A stretch of 7,250 bases of DNA, from NCBI GenBank assembly GCA_002684315.1, contig NYVB01000180.1, positions 1-7,250 of the forward strand, written 5' to 3'. How positions within the stretch are numbered: the stretch's first letter is position 1; each line of letters starts with the position of its first letter. The position numbers and the translations under genes are program-made. Below the pieces are notes generated by a model that saw only the letters and a program-made list of their open reading frames with translations, was not told the origin of the DNA and searched no databases. The stretch is from Planctomycetaceae bacterium. Lineage in GTDB: Bacteria; Planctomycetota; Phycisphaerae; Phycisphaerales; SM1A02. Of this stretch, positions 7,121 to 7,250 are shown piece by piece.

Positions 7121-7148
7121 TTGACAGCACGCTCAGGCCCGCTAAAGT
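7121..7148 (+). promoter_or_regulatory. Probable rRNA operon promoter
   Basis: A perfect -35 hexamer TTGACA (7121-7126) is separated by 16 bases from TAAAGT (7143-7148, 4 of 6 matches to the -10 consensus). The bases between the -10 and the likely start near 7155 are GC-rich (ACCCGGC), the discriminator type seen at rRNA promoters under stringent control. The boxA-like element downstream supports assignment to an rRNA operon. Confidence 0.7.
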
Positions 7149-7154
7149 ACCCGG

Positions 7155-7250
7155 CTCACCACTTGTCGCGCTTCGGCACGGCAAAGAGTGGTTTCTTTGA
7201 CAAGTGAGTAGACGAGATCGCCGCGAGGATGTGACCGCCCCGGAGCACGA
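7155..7250 (+). other. rRNA leader with a boxA-like antitermination element; rRNA gene lies beyond the window
   Basis: TTTCTTTGACAA at 7192-7203 closely resembles the boxA of bacterial rRNA leaders (E. coli TGCTCTTTAACAA), which loads the Nus antitermination complex. The following GTGAGTAGACGAG resembles the sequence that often sits shortly before 16S rRNA. CACTTGTC (7160-7167) can pair with GACAAGTG (7199-7206), placing part of boxA in a stem, and a stable C(TTCG)G loop sequence is at 7171-7176. No mature 16S or 23S sequence is seen by 7250, so which rRNA follows is not shown. 16S is most likely. Confidence 0.65.

Noticed and set aside
7196..7250. Second TTGACA-like hexamer in the leader as a -35 box
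   Set aside because: It belongs to the boxA-like element and no -10 hexamer follows at 16-18 bases.
1..7250. Mobile element, CRISPR array, tRNA gene or multi-gene defence system
   Set aside because: No regularly spaced direct repeats, transposase or integrase motifs, terminal inverted repeats, tRNA cloverleaf or defence-type domains were seen on either strand.

Overview
The window looks like chromosomal housekeeping sequence from a moderately GC-rich Gram-negative-type bacterium. A marine planctomycete, possibly of the Phycisphaerae, is my best guess. That rests on the style of the first gene (acidic helical protein with Gly/Arg-rich segments and one EF-hand), the long AcnA-type aconitase, and generous intergenic spacing with patchy Shine-Dalgarno use. 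It is inference, because no rRNA or other marker lies inside the window.

Layout. (1) Positions 1-1548 hold the 3' part of a large gene for a probably exported, triple-repeat helical protein ending in an EF-hand and a glycine-rich tail. A perfect 12-bp hairpin follows (1614-1642). (2) Positions 1702-2670 encode serine O-acetyltransferase (cysE). (3) Positions 2736-5483 encode aconitate hydratase (acnA), with its own extended -10 promoter and strong ribosome binding site, closed by a good intrinsic terminator (5510-5548). (4) Positions 5591-5848 on the minus strand carry a possible small unknown protein with a good ribosome binding site. It diverges from (5) a ComF-family phosphoribosyltransferase gene at 6023-6856. 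The shared 174-bp upstream region holds two abutting palindromes. (6) Positions 6857-7098 contain no gene. (7) Positions 7099-7250 hold what looks like a ribosomal RNA operon promoter and leader: TTGACA and TAAAGT hexamers, a GC-rich discriminator and a boxA-like antitermination element. The rRNA gene itself would start just beyond the right edge.

How the genes relate. The plus-strand genes appear to be separate transcription units rather than one operon. The repeat protein is terminated before cysE, acnA has its own promoter over the end of cysE and its own terminator, and comF is preceded by a divergent region. Serine acetyltransferase feeds cysteine synthesis, and cysteine is the sulfur source for the aconitase [4Fe-4S] cluster, but the sequence gives no evidence of a designed pairing. 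I see no mobile element, CRISPR array, tRNA gene or obvious new defence or metabolic system. The less ordinary items are the repeat protein, the small minus-strand gene with its palindromes, and the architecture of the rRNA promoter and leader.
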